From: JACKEQ01 sp041389565
Lineage (GTDB): Bacteria; Myxococcota_A; UBA796; GCA-2862545
Length of the DNA stretch: 64,000 nt
NCBI GenBank assembly: GCA_041389565.1
Contig: JAWKRP010000002.1
Span: 186,001-250,000, forward strand
Reading direction: 5' to 3'
Below, piece after piece: positions 15,812 through 23,987 of the stretch (position 1 is its first letter; every line of letters starts with the position of its first letter). A program made the translations under genes and the position numbers. The notes under the pieces were generated by a model that searched no databases, had not been told where the DNA came from, and saw only the letters and a list, made by a program, of their open reading frames with translations.

Positions 15812-16785
15812 AGCTTCACGACCGTCTGGTCGATGGCGCCGAACAGGCTGTGCCCGTTCGCGTCGAGCATCTCGATGTGCACGGTGTCGCCGTCGCTCAT
15901 GAACGGGGTGGAGGGCTTCCCGGTCTCGATGATCTCGAGCATGCGCTGCTCGGCGAGACAGCTGATGCCGTGCTCCTGGTCGCCGTTGCTGACCGTTCCG
16001 GAGCCCACGATGGTTCCGGCGGTGAACCCGCGGGTCTGCGTGATGTGCTGGATGAGGTCGGCGAAGGCGAAGTGCATCTCGGGACCCGCTTCGGCCCAGC
16101 CCACGCGCTCTCCGTTGTGGTGGACGAGGAGCGGGAGGTGCACGCGGGTGTCGCGCCAGGCGTCACCCAGCTCGTCGGGCGTGAGCGCGAAGGGCGCCCA
16201 GGCCGTGGACGGCTTCGACACGAAGAAGCCGAAGTTCTTCTGGAGCTCCGCCGGGATGAGGCCGCGGAGCGACACGTCGTTGCAGATCATCACGAGCCGG
16301 ATGTGCTTCGCGGCATCGGCGGCCGACGTGAACATCGGGGTGTCGCCCAGCACGACCGCGACCTCGGCCTCGAAGTCGAGCCCCCACGCATCGTCGCCGA
16401 GCGGGATGTCGGCCGTGGGCGCGAGGAAGGTGCCCGAACCCCCCTGGTACACGAGCGGATCGGTCTCGAGGGTCGCGGGAGGCTCGGCATTGCGGGCCTT
16501 TCGAACCAGGCGCACGTGGTTGAGGTACGCGCTCCCGTCGATCCACTCGTACGCCCGGGGGAGCGGAGCGAGCAGCTGGCGCACGTCGACCGGGGTGCCC
16601 GGCACGTCTCCGGCTTCGAGCGCGGCGGCCCGTGCGCGGAGCTTCGGAGCGAGTCTCTCCCAGTCGTCGAGCGCGGCCTGGAGGTTCGGTGCGATGTCGG
16701 ACGCATCCGCGAACACCGCATTGTCGCGGCGCACGACGATCAGGGTGCCGTCGCGGGATCCGTCGGCGAGGGTGGCGAGCTTCAT
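15808..16785 (-). CDS. fahA: Fumarylacetoacetate hydrolase family protein
   Basis: 325 residues. Final step of tyrosine degradation, hydrolysing fumarylacetoacetate to fumarate and acetoacetate. The metal-binding acidic residues are visible in LDFEAEVAVVLGD (about 138-150) and the downstream CNDVSLRGL and GSGTVSNGDQEHGISCL segments are typical of the FAH C-terminal fold. First gene of the operon; ATG with GGGAG six bases upstream. The order fahA-maiA-hppD-hmgA gives the whole route from 4-hydroxyphenylpyruvate. An aminotransferase for the first step is not in the window. Confidence 0.93.
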   Translation of the reverse strand: MKLATLADGSRDGTLIVVRRDNAVFADASDIAPNLQAALDDWERLAPKLRARAAALEAGDVPGTPVDVRQLLAPLPRAYEWIDGSAYLNHVRLVRKARNAEPPATLETDPLVYQGGSGTFLAPTADIPLGDDAWGLDFEAEVAVVLGDTPMFTSAADAAKHIRLVMICNDVSLRGLIPAELQKNFGFFVSKPSTAWAPFALTPDELGDAWRDTRVHLPLLVHHNGERVGWAEAGPEMHFAFADLIQHITQTRGFTAGTIVGSGTVSNGDQEHGISCLAEQRMLEIIETGKPSTPFMSDGDTVHIEMLDANGHSLFGAIDQTVVKL

Positions 16786-16865
16786 CTCGGCTCCCGTGCG
16801 AGGTGGCTGCGCCCCATAACCGCGAAGTAAAACAATGTCTTCACCCCGTCCCGGCGGGGCCCGCG

Positions 16866-16875
16866 ACTGCTAAGG
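16866..16875 (+). promoter_or_regulatory. Extended -10 element ACTGCTAAGG
   Basis: TGCTAAGG at 16868-16875 lies 57 bases before the ATG at 16933, in the divergent region between fahA and a small secreted protein. Same motif as upstream of pyruvate kinase and the IF2N protein. No clear -35 is seen. Confidence 0.35.
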
Positions 16876-16932
16876 TCCACACGTCGAAACCACGGCCCCC
16901 CGAGCGGGCGGTCCCGAAACCCAGAGGTCCTC

Positions 16933-17385
16933 ATGCGTCTCCTCGCACTCACCGCGCTCCTGGCTCCCGGAATCGCCCTCGCCTGTCCCGGCAAGTCCAC
17001 CACGGCAGACGCGAGCGAAGGCGACACCACCACGGTGCACGCCAAGGCCGAGTCCGATGCGCAGCTCGACGCCGCCGCGTGCGCGAAGAAGGCCGACCTC
17101 GTGGGCGCCGCCTGCAGTTACAGCACCGGCATGATGGCGAGCCGGGTGCTCGAGCAGGGCAAGTCGTTCACCTACACGGGCCGCCTCACCCCCACGAACG
17201 AGGTGCTCGCGTCGCAGGTCGCCGCTCCGTTCCTCGTGGGCCCCGAGAAGGTGCGGGTCATCGCGAACGAGGTCGTCGAGTCGGCCAGCGCCACGGATGC
17301 CCGCATGACGTGGACGGGCAAGCTGCTCGAGGTCGACGGTGTGCAGTACTTCGTCGTCACCGGGTACGAGAAGGCCACGGCCTGA
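16933..17385 (+). CDS. Small exported protein, unknown
   Basis: 150 residues. Signal peptide MRLLALTALLAPGIALA followed directly by Cys18; cleavage could be by signal peptidase I, or II if ALAC serves as a weak lipobox. The mature part is acidic at its start, contains Cys in ACAKKADLVGAACSY, and then a beta-rich stretch without a recognisable motif. Divergent from the tyrosine operon. An inverted repeat with a short T-rich run follows at 17418. Function unknown. Confidence 0.75.
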   Translation: MRLLALTALLAPGIALACPGKSTTADASEGDTTTVHAKAESDAQLDAAACAKKADLVGAACSYSTGMMASRVLEQGKSFTYTGRLTPTNEVLASQVAAPFLVGPEKVRVIANEVVESASATDARMTWTGKLLEVDGVQYFVVTGYEKATA

Positions 17386-17417
17386 ACCCCCGCGAGACGT
17401 GAAGTCTCCAGATCGAC

Positions 17418-17450
17418 CGGCGTTCTCTCCTTCGAACGGATAGAACGCCG
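17418..17450 (+). terminator. Stem-loop CGGCGTTCT / AGAACGCCG
   Basis: Perfect 9-bp arms (17418-17426 and 17442-17450) with a 15-base loop, followed by TTCGTCTTTC. It lies 33 bases after the previous stop and 22 before the next ATG, so it could end the upstream transcript or act as a leader structure for the downstream gene. Confidence 0.5.
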
Positions 17451-17471
17451 TTCGTCTTTCTGGAGAAGATC

Positions 17472-18302
17472 ATGCTTCGCACGTCCATCGTCGCCCTGGT
17501 CCTCGTGGGCTGTGGAAAGCCGCCCGTCGAGGCCCCCGAAGGCCTGAACGATCTCGCTCGCTTCCTCACCACGAACTTCGAGGCCGAGGGCACGGAAGAG
17601 CTCGAAGCCGGGATGCTCGGGCTCGACGCCGAGCTCACGGCGCTCGATCTCGAGGGCGATGTCGACGGGCGCGCCTTCACGATGGCTCCGCTGCGCCCCG
17701 AAGACCTCGGCGGCATGCCGCAGCACGCCGGGTACGACGTGGAGGCGCAGATCCCCGTGGCCGTCGCCACCCGGTCGCAGCACGACTTCGCGTCGCAGAT
17801 GCGCATCGTGCAGGAGACCAACCACGTGTGCATCGAGAGCGGCACCACGAAGTTCTACGGCCGCACGTTCGACACCGATGTCGCCTGCTTCGTCGACGGC
17901 TCGTGCCCCACGGTGAAGACGAGCAACGAGGTCCGCAAGGAGAGCCTGCTCGGCAACATCTGGTACGACCTGCCGAAGGAGTACCGGCGCTTCACCCTCG
18001 AAGACGGCCGGAACGTGATGGTGTCGCGGGGCTTCTCGCCCGACGTCTACAACACCGACGGCGGCGGCGGCTCGTTCGACCAGACGTACATCCTCGAGGC
18101 CTGGATCGAAGACGGCACGAAGACCAAGCGGTTCTACTCGATGTGGTCGTCCGTCACGCTCTCCGCGGTCGGCGACGACGCGTGGGCCGCGCTCGTGCGC
18201 AGCGGGATCGACGAGGGCTACGGCTACGCCGACGACTACCTCGCCGACTTCGCCGAGGAGCTCTGCCGCGAAGACCGCGACCGCGCGTACGACCGCGAGT
18301 GA
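17472..18302 (+). CDS. Predicted lipoprotein, unknown function
   Basis: 276 residues. Lipoprotein signal MLRTSIVALVLVGC with lipidation at Cys14. The mature protein is acidic, with a helical segment near 20-55 and a beta-rich centre containing three Cys (about 119, 136 and 143) that may form a disulphide in the periplasm. Asp/Tyr-rich C-terminus. I recognise no family. Start has GGAG seven bases upstream. Confidence 0.76.
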   Translation: MLRTSIVALVLVGCGKPPVEAPEGLNDLARFLTTNFEAEGTEELEAGMLGLDAELTALDLEGDVDGRAFTMAPLRPEDLGGMPQHAGYDVEAQIPVAVATRSQHDFASQMRIVQETNHVCIESGTTKFYGRTFDTDVACFVDGSCPTVKTSNEVRKESLLGNIWYDLPKEYRRFTLEDGRNVMVSRGFSPDVYNTDGGGGSFDQTYILEAWIEDGTKTKRFYSMWSSVTLSAVGDDAWAALVRSGIDEGYGYADDYLADFAEELCREDRDRAYDRE

Positions 18303-18321
18303 CCTGCGCTCTGCGGCAGGC

Positions 18322-18330
18322 GTGTTACGC
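18322..18330 (+). promoter_or_regulatory. Extended -10 element GTGTTACGC
   Basis: Identical nine bases occur before three genes of this window (18322, 20736, 29924). Here it ends 24 bases before the ATG at 18355, consistent with a -10 element and a leader of roughly 17 bases carrying the GGAGG site. Confidence 0.4.
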
Positions 18331-18354
18331 GTCCTGCCCGGGCACGGAGGTGGG

Positions 18355-18870
18355 ATGAGTCGCGTGTTTCGAGTGGTGAGCGCTCTCGGCGCTGGTGCAG
18401 CACTGGTGTGGGGGCTCGCGAAGTCCCTGCGCAAGCGTGGCCGGTCCGAAGACCCCAAGGCTCCCCAGTGGCCACCCACCCCCGAGCAGACGCGTCGGTC
18501 GGAGCCGGTCGTGCGTCCCGCAGAGCCCGCGAAGGCCGAGGCCCCGAAGGCGGAGCCCGCGAAGGCGGAGCCCGCGAAGGCGGAGCCCCCGAAGGCCGAG
18601 GCCCCGAAGGCCCCGGAGGTCGCTCCGGTCGCTGCGGAGCCCGTGGCCGAGGAGCCGCTCGTGCTGAAGGGTGTGGTCATCGAAGACCCTGCCCGGCTCG
18701 TGGCCTACGTGAACGACACGTCCGAGGCCGATCTCCAGGAAGCCGGGCTGAAGGGCAAGGCCCTGGCGCTCGTGCTCGAGAGCCGTCCGTTCGCGGATGC
18801 CCGCGCGCTCGGCGAGACCGCCGGCATCGGGCGCCGCACGCTCCAGACGCTCACGAACGCCCTCGACTGA
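18355..18870 (+). CDS. Membrane-anchored protein with KAEP repeats and a C-terminal HhH motif
   Basis: 171 residues from an ATG with GGAGG five bases upstream. Residues 3-22 are a membrane anchor, followed by a basic patch and a disordered linker of about 55 residues built from PKAE/AKAEP repeats. The C-terminal 65 residues end in GLKGKALALVLESRPF and ALGETAGIGRRTLQTL, a pair of helix-hairpin-helix motifs as in ComEA. HhH motifs bind DNA non-specifically. A tethered DNA-binding protein, for uptake or chromosome attachment, is a plausible reading; the linker is unlike ComEA. Confidence 0.72.
   Translation: MSRVFRVVSALGAGAALVWGLAKSLRKRGRSEDPKAPQWPPTPEQTRRSEPVVRPAEPAKAEAPKAEPAKAEPAKAEPPKAEAPKAPEVAPVAAEPVAEEPLVLKGVVIEDPARLVAYVNDTSEADLQEAGLKGKALALVLESRPFADARALGETAGIGRRTLQTLTNALD
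18538..18610 (+). repeat. Tandem 15-base coding repeats
   Basis: About five imperfect copies of a GCGAAGGCGGAGCCC-like unit inside the preceding gene, encoding the PKAE/AKAEP linker. In-frame, so copy-number change would alter linker length without breaking the gene. Confidence 0.7.
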
Positions 18871-18877
18871 GCGTCGA

Positions 18878-18901
18878 CCGTCCCTGCGTGTGCGGGGACG
18901 G
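18878..18901. terminator. Bidirectional stem-loop CCGTCCC / GGGACGG
   Basis: Seven-bp perfect stem with a 10-base loop, located between two converging genes (stops at 18870 and 18909). No T run, so factor-independent termination may be weak. Confidence 0.45.
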
Positions 18902-18908
18902 GGGAGAG

Positions 18909-19853
18909 CTACATCCGGTAGTGCGACTCGCGCTTCTGCCCGTCGACCGATGCGACGAGGTCGATGTCGAGCGAGCGCGGAGAGTCGGACGCCGGACGGA
19001 TGGAGATCTGCAGCCGGATGGCGTCGCCGCGGACCACCTTGAGCGGCGCCGGGAGGTACAGCAGCGTCTGCTTCCAGTGCGTGGGCACGTCGAGCGGAGA
19101 GGTCGACAGCACCACGCGCTTCGTGAGATCGACGTCGAACCACAGCAGGATCGCGTGCACGGTCTCGGTGCGGTACGCGACCAGCTCGACGTCGGCGAGG
19201 TGCTCGTCGTCGTCGGGGCCGAGCGTGTGGATGTCGAGGTTCGCGATGATCGCGGAGTCGGTGACCAGGCAGTGCGTGTCGACCACGTCGACCAGCGGCT
19301 CGCGCCGGCACGACTCGCCGACCGCCGACATGTCGAAGCCGTACACGCTGTCCCACCATGCGAACCGCTTGGCCTCGACCTCGAAGTCCTCCACGGCGCA
19401 GGCGTAGAGGCGCGCGCGGTTCGGCACGAGCTCGCCGTCGGGCTTCATCCAGCGGTCGCGCGCGACGAGCACGCTGTTCAGCATGCCCTCGAACAGCAGC
19501 GCGTACCCCATCCACTCCGACATCACGATGTCGACGGGCTCGGGGCACTCGAGGTCTTCGAGCGTGCCGTGCAGGACGGTGATCGCGTCTTGCAGGCCGT
19601 TGTCGCGCACCACGCGCTGCGCGACCTTCGCCATGTCGCTCGCCTCGACCGCGTACACGTGCTTGGCGCCCGCCTCGGCCGCGAACATCGACAGGATGCC
19701 CGTGCCGCACCCGAGATCGAGCACCACCTTCCCCTCGAACAGCTCGGGAGTCTCGAGGATCGCCCGCCGGTACGCGCGCGTGCGCGTCTGATCCCCGATC
19801 ATCTCGGCATGGATGTCGGTTCGGGCGTACCCGCCGAAGTACTCGTCCGGCAT
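18909..19853 (-). CDS. Protein arginine N-methyltransferase, PRMT1-like
   Basis: 314 residues from an ATG with AGGAGG five bases upstream. Every landmark of eukaryotic type PRMTs is present: YFGGYARTDIHAEMI at 5-19, the SAM site VLDLGCGTGILSMF at 44-57, the double-E loop SEWMGYALLFEGML with Glu113 and Glu122, and the THW loop VPTHWKQTLLYL with His259. These residues hold the substrate arginine in human PRMT1, so an active enzyme that methylates protein arginine in the cytoplasm is expected. Such genes are uncommon in bacteria. Divergent from a class III cyclase-like gene with 48 bases between. Confidence 0.92.
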   Translation of the reverse strand: MPDEYFGGYARTDIHAEMIGDQTRTRAYRRAILETPELFEGKVVLDLGCGTGILSMFAAEAGAKHVYAVEASDMAKVAQRVVRDNGLQDAITVLHGTLEDLECPEPVDIVMSEWMGYALLFEGMLNSVLVARDRWMKPDGELVPNRARLYACAVEDFEVEAKRFAWWDSVYGFDMSAVGESCRREPLVDVVDTHCLVTDSAIIANLDIHTLGPDDDEHLADVELVAYRTETVHAILLWFDVDLTKRVVLSTSPLDVPTHWKQTLLYLPAPLKVVRGDAIRLQISIRPASDSPRSLDIDLVASVDGQKRESHYRM

Positions 19854-19901
19854 GCCGGCCTCCTGATGGACGGTCCGGGTTAACCGCTGTGGGGAGGGTG
19901 G

Positions 19902-20723
19902 GTGTACACCGTCGTCGAGGAACCTGTGCCGGCCACGGCGCTCATCCTGGATATCCGCGGTTTCACGACCGAGATGTCGGTCACCGTGGGGGATTCCCGC
20001 GCGCGGCTCCAGCTGCTCGAGGTGCTCGCCGCCATGAACGGCGCGGTGGTGCAGAGCGTGTTGGTCGCGCTCCCACCCCCGCTGCGCGGGCGTCTCGCGG
20101 AGTACGTGCACGTCGGGTCCACGGGAGACGGCGCGATCGTGATCTTCCTCCACGAAGACCACGCGCGGCACGCCACGCTGGCGACCCTGCTCATCCGGTC
20201 GGCGATGCTCCAGGTGTGCGAGCGCTACACGGAACAGTGTGGTCGCCCGCTCGCGTTCGGGATCGGGGTCGAGAGCGGGTGCGTCAACCATGTGGGCGCC
20301 ACGCTGCCGCTGAAGCTCGGCACGTACATCGGCGAGTGCATCAACGCGGCCGCGCGCGCCGAGTCGCTCACGAAGGAGATCCACCGCACCGAGGTCATCT
20401 TCTGCAGCGAGCTCGTGGGCCAGCTGGCCGATGCCCTGCTCCAGGCCGACTACCCGGCTCTGATGCGCGGTACGGAGATCCCGGCGGGCTCCATCAGCGA
20501 CGGGGAGTACCTCGACAACGAGCGCGCGATGGTCGAGGTGAACCGCCGACTGTGCGTGAACTACCTCCACATGCACCTGCTGCGTGGGTTCGGCGATCCC
20601 ATCGCCCTGTTCCGCCTGTCGAAGAGCTCGGCAGCCCTCGGGAACCCCCGCTTCGACCGCCTGATCGAGCTGCTGGTCGAGGAGGATGGCACCTGGATGG
20701 CGGAGGTCCGCGCCGGGTTGTGA
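19902..20723 (+). CDS. Class III adenylate/guanylate cyclase-like domain protein
   Basis: 273 residues, GTG start with GGGGAGG upstream. Single soluble catalytic-like domain: ALILDIRGFT with the first metal Asp17, STGDGAIVIF with the second Asp76, and FGIGVESG..VGA..YIGECINAAARAESL covering the dimer interface and the Asn/Arg region. The substrate-selecting Lys is not obvious, so nucleotide specificity or activity is uncertain. No membrane or sensor domain. The ABC-F gene begins 46 bases downstream but has its own promoter-like element. Confidence 0.85.
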   Translation: MYTVVEEPVPATALILDIRGFTTEMSVTVGDSRARLQLLEVLAAMNGAVVQSVLVALPPPLRGRLAEYVHVGSTGDGAIVIFLHEDHARHATLATLLIRSAMLQVCERYTEQCGRPLAFGIGVESGCVNHVGATLPLKLGTYIGECINAAARAESLTKEIHRTEVIFCSELVGQLADALLQADYPALMRGTEIPAGSISDGEYLDNERAMVEVNRRLCVNYLHMHLLRGFGDPIALFRLSKSSAALGNPRFDRLIELLVEEDGTWMAEVRAGL

Positions 20724-20735
20724 GCGCCGCGCACG

Positions 20736-20744
20736 GTGTTACGC
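20736..20744 (+). promoter_or_regulatory. Extended -10 element GTGTTACGC
   Basis: Second identical copy of this element, ending 25 bases before the ABC-F start codon. It overlaps the short space after the cyclase gene, so the ABC-F gene is probably transcribed on its own as well. Confidence 0.4.
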
Positions 20745-20769
20745 GCGCCTTCCAGCTCTCGGAGGGCGC

Positions 20770-22365
20770 ATGTCGATCACCGTCACCAACGTCAGCAAGG
20801 GGTACGGCGGGCGCACGCTGTTCAAGGACGTGAACGTCACGTTCAACCGCGGCGTGAACTACGGTCTCACGGGCCCGAACGGGTGCGGGAAATCCACGTT
20901 CATGAAGCTCCTCATCGGAGCCGAGGACACCGACTCCGGCGTCGTGAACATCCCGGAGCGCACGGCGTGGCTGCGCCAGGACCACTCGGTGTACGACCAG
21001 TTCCGCGTGGTCGACGTGGTCATCCAGGGCAACCAGCGCCTGTGGAACACGCTCGTCCGACGCGAGGAGCTGTACGCGAAGGGCGACGACCTGTCCGACG
21101 ACGAAGGCGTCGAGATCGGCGAGCTCGAGATGATCGTGGCCGAGGAGGACGGCTACATGGCCGAGGCCGACGCCGCGGTGCTGCTCGAGGGGCTCGGCCT
21201 CCCGCAGTCCGAGCACGAGCGCCCCATGGCCGAGCTCCAGGGCGGCCTGAAGGTGCGGGTGCTGCTCGCGCAGGCGCTGTTCGGGAAGCCCGACGCGCTG
21301 CTGCTCGACGAGCCCACGAACTCGCTCGACCTCGACTCCATCGTGTGGCTCGAGGACTTCCTGCTCCGCTACGACGGCGTGCTCGTCGCGATCAGCCACG
21401 ACCGGCGCTTCCTGAACGCCATCTGCGACGAGATCGCCGACATCGACTTCGAGACCATCATGCTCTACCCGGGCAACTACGACGAGATGGTGCGGACGAA
21501 GGCGAACGTGCGGAACCGCGTCGAGAAGGAGACCGCCGAGCGCGAGAAGAAGATCGCGCAGCTCAACGACTTCATCCAGCGGTTCAAGGCCGGTACGCGC
21601 AGCTCGCAGACCCGCAGCCGGGCCAAGCAGATCGAGCGCCTCCGGCCCGACGAGGTGAAGCGCAGCAACATCGCCCGCCCGTTCATCCGGTTCCCCACGG
21701 GCGAGCAGAGTGGGCGCGACGTGCTGTCGGTGCGCGACCTGTCGCACTCCTACGGAGATCACGAGATCTTCTCGGGCTTCCACACCGAGATCCAGCGCGG
21801 CGACAAGGTGGCCGTGCTCGGGAAGAACGGCGTGGGCAAGACCACCCTGATCCGCTCGCTGTTCGACAACGAGAACATCCTGTCGGGCAAGGTGAAGTGG
21901 GGTCACAACACCCGCATCGGCACGTTCATGCACGACCATCGCGACGACATCGCGCCCGGGTCCACGGTGTTCGACTGGCTCGTCGCGCACCGCCCCGAGG
22001 TCGGGCAGGAGATGGTGCGCGCCATCCTCGGCCGCATGCTGTTCTCGGGTCAGGACGGCAAGAAGCCCACGGGCACGCTCTCCGGCGGGGAGGCCGCGCG
22101 GTTGTCGCTGTGCTTCCTCATCCTGAAGGAGTTCAACGTGCTCGTGCTCGACGAGCCCACCGACCACCTCGACCTCGAGAGCATCTCGAGCCTGCGCGAG
22201 GCCATCGAGGCGTACGAGGGCACGGTGATCTACGTCACGCACGACCGCGATCTGGCGAGCGCCGCGAACCGGATCTGGTGCTACCCCGATCCGGGCGTGC
22301 TCCAGGAGTACGCCGGGAACGTCGACGAGTACCTCGCCTGGTACAAGGCGAACCACCAGGCGTAG
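20770..22365 (+). CDS. ABC-F family ATPase, YbiT-like
   Basis: 531 residues, soluble protein with two ATP-binding cassettes and no membrane segment, the arrangement of ribosome-associated ABC-F factors. Walker A sites GPNGCGKST (about 37-45) and GKNGVGKTT (about 353), Walker B LLLDEPTN and LVLDEPTD, and a 50-residue charged linker between the cassettes. The first signature is AELQGG instead of LSGG, a degeneracy also seen in YbiT, while the second is intact (TLSGGEA). GGAGGG precedes the ATG. Likely acts on translating ribosomes; substrate state unknown. Confidence 0.92.
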   Translation: MSITVTNVSKGYGGRTLFKDVNVTFNRGVNYGLTGPNGCGKSTFMKLLIGAEDTDSGVVNIPERTAWLRQDHSVYDQFRVVDVVIQGNQRLWNTLVRREELYAKGDDLSDDEGVEIGELEMIVAEEDGYMAEADAAVLLEGLGLPQSEHERPMAELQGGLKVRVLLAQALFGKPDALLLDEPTNSLDLDSIVWLEDFLLRYDGVLVAISHDRRFLNAICDEIADIDFETIMLYPGNYDEMVRTKANVRNRVEKETAEREKKIAQLNDFIQRFKAGTRSSQTRSRAKQIERLRPDEVKRSNIARPFIRFPTGEQSGRDVLSVRDLSHSYGDHEIFSGFHTEIQRGDKVAVLGKNGVGKTTLIRSLFDNENILSGKVKWGHNTRIGTFMHDHRDDIAPGSTVFDWLVAHRPEVGQEMVRAILGRMLFSGQDGKKPTGTLSGGEAARLSLCFLILKEFNVLVLDEPTDHLDLESISSLREAIEAYEGTVIYVTHDRDLASAANRIWCYPDPGVLQEYAGNVDEYLAWYKANHQA

Positions 22366-22372
22366 GTGCGGC

Positions 22373-22395
22373 TGGAGGCCGAGAGCCGGCCTCCA
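22373..22395. terminator. Bidirectional stem-loop TGGAGGCCG / CGGCCTCCA
   Basis: Nine-bp perfect stem with a five-base loop, in the 39 bases between the converging ABC-F and YceI genes. No T run on either side. Confidence 0.55.
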
Positions 22396-22404
22396 ATCCA
22401 GGGA

Positions 22405-23007
22405 TCAGGGCTTCGCGACGAAGTCGATCGTCAGCACGACCTTGTCCTGCACGAGGTCGTCGGGCTTGCCCGGGTAGACCACGTTGAAGTCCTTCCGGTC
22501 GATCGCGAACTCCGTGCTCGCATGCACCTGATCGGCGGTGACCTCGATCTTCGCGGGGAACGACACCTCCTTCGTGGTGCCGCGGATCGTGAGGTTGCCC
22601 GTGACCGTGGCCGTGCCGTCGTCTCCGGCCGCGATCCCGGTGCTCGTGAACTTCGAGGTGGGGTGGCCGGGAACGTCGAAGAAGTCCTGGTTCTTCAGGT
22701 GCTCGGTGAGCTTCGGGTGGTCGGCCTCGAGGGAGTCCATGTCGACCACGAACTCGATGCCCGTGAGCTTGCCGCCGTCGACGGTGGCCGAGCCTTCCCA
22801 CTTGTGGAACACGATGGGGTGCTCGGCGGTGATCTTGGCGCCGAGGGCCTTCAGCGTGGAGGCGCCCGGATCGACCTTCCAGGCCGTGCCCGCGGCGGGC
22901 TTCGGCGCTTCGGTCTTCGCTTCGGTGACGGTGGCCTCGACCTTGTCCTTGGCGACGTCTTCGATGCAGCCCGTGAGCAGGAGGGACAGGGCGATGGTGC
23001 TGAGCAT
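22405..23007 (-). CDS. YceI-family lipoprotein
   Basis: 200 residues. Lipoprotein signal MLSTIALSLLLTGC, a Lys/Glu/Ala-rich spacer, then the YceI lipocalin-like barrel: AWKVDPGASTLKALG opens the domain, GGKLTGIEFVVDMDSLEAD and LTIRGTTKEVSFPAKIE are typical strands. The family binds isoprenoid or amphiphilic ligands in the periplasm. Stands alone, facing the ABC-F gene at its 3' end. Confidence 0.92.
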   Translation of the reverse strand: MLSTIALSLLLTGCIEDVAKDKVEATVTEAKTEAPKPAAGTAWKVDPGASTLKALGAKITAEHPIVFHKWEGSATVDGGKLTGIEFVVDMDSLEADHPKLTEHLKNQDFFDVPGHPTSKFTSTGIAAGDDGTATVTGNLTIRGTTKEVSFPAKIEVTADQVHASTEFAIDRKDFNVVYPGKPDDLVQDKVVLTIDFVAKP

Positions 23008-23095
23008 GTGTGGGATCTCCGTTGGAACGGAGGACCCCTAATCATGGGGACTGGTGCTGTGCCGGGAACAGTGCATTTCCTGTTGCCGGGAGCCT

Positions 23096-23115
23096 TCAGC
23101 GAGCTGGCTCGCTGA
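23096..23115. promoter_or_regulatory. Palindrome TCAGCGAG-N4-CTCGCTGA
   Basis: Eight-bp perfect arms (nine with a two-base centre) 89 bases before the YceI start and 48 after the regulator stop. Either an operator in the YceI upstream region or a terminator hairpin for the regulator. Confidence 0.4.
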
Positions 23116-23143
23116 CTCCTCCCTGAATTTGTGGCAGGGCCCA

Positions 23144-23159
23144 GGAGCGCAGACGCTCC
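23144..23159 (-). terminator. Stem-loop CGGAGCG/CGCTCC after the XRE regulator gene
   Basis: GGAGCG and CGCTCC arms with a CAGA loop, four bases downstream of the regulator's stop codon on the minus strand. Short stem, no T run. Confidence 0.35.
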
Positions 23160-23162
23160 GGT

Positions 23163-23918
23163 TCAGACCGGCCGGGGCAGGGCGTCGAGCGCCGCACGGC
23201 TCGCGTCGTCCATCGGGTAGTACGTCTCGATGCGCAGCTCGGAGACCGTCACGTCGGTGGCCGTGCCGAGCGAGGTGAGGGCCGTGAACAGGGCGATCTC
23301 GACGCCCTGGTGGCGGAGTCGGACCGGGAGCGCGATGGGTGGAACGTCCCACGTCGGCGCGGGGGCGAGCGGACGCACGCGCTCGTAGACGGCCGTGAGC
23401 GCGGGGTCGCCCGTGTGCAGGACCTCGCGGTGCAGGCGGTTGATGGTGGCCGACGCGACCTCGGGCCAGTTCACGATGAAGGGCGCGAGCTGGACGAACG
23501 TGGCCTCGATCAGGTTGGTGGACATCACCCCGAGCCACGCCGACAGGGCCATCATGGACGGGTTCATCTGGACCAGATCGTACGAACCGCTCGCGACGAC
23601 GGCCGGATTGGGCTCCGCGTTCGCGAGCAGGATGTCGAGCACCTCCCGGACGGGCGCCATCTCGGGGGCCGCGAGGTTCGACTCCCGGTACGCGGGCCCG
23701 TGCCCGCCCGCGAGCAGCAGCAGGTTCCGCTCGCGCAGCGGGAGGTCGAGCGCGCTCCCCAGCACGAGCAGCATCTCGCGGGACGGCTGCGCCTTGCCGT
23801 TCTCGACGCACGACAGGTGCCGGGTGCTCACCTCGGCCGCCTCGGCGAGATCCTGCTGGGAGACCCCGCGCTTGCGGCGCCACTGACGCACCATCTCGCC
23901 GACCTGGGGGCCCGTCAT
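23163..23918 (-). CDS. XRE-type transcriptional regulator with MmyB-like domain
   Basis: 251 residues. Residues 5-65 are a Cro/CI helix-turn-helix (RKRGVSQQDLAEAAEVSTRH, then VENGKAQPS). Residues 95-245 match the MmyB-like ligand-binding domain common in these regulators. They usually bind beside their own gene and control a divergently transcribed partner; here that is a small membrane protein 69 bp away. No strong ribosome site precedes the ATG. Ligand unknown. Confidence 0.9.
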   Translation of the reverse strand: MTGPQVGEMVRQWRRKRGVSQQDLAEAAEVSTRHLSCVENGKAQPSREMLLVLGSALDLPLRERNLLLLAGGHGPAYRESNLAAPEMAPVREVLDILLANAEPNPAVVASGSYDLVQMNPSMMALSAWLGVMSTNLIEATFVQLAPFIVNWPEVASATINRLHREVLHTGDPALTAVYERVRPLAPAPTWDVPPIALPVRLRHQGVEIALFTALTSLGTATDVTVSELRIETYYPMDDASRAALDALPRPV

Positions 23919-23987
23919 CGGACTTGACCCCGGAGGTCATGGGAGGGGAGCGCGCGGCGGGCGATGGGAGGTGCACAGGAGGTCGTC

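Noticed and set aside
18538..18610. Tandem 15-base units considered as a CRISPR-like array
   Set aside because: Units are contiguous with no spacers, in frame, and encode a KAEP linker.
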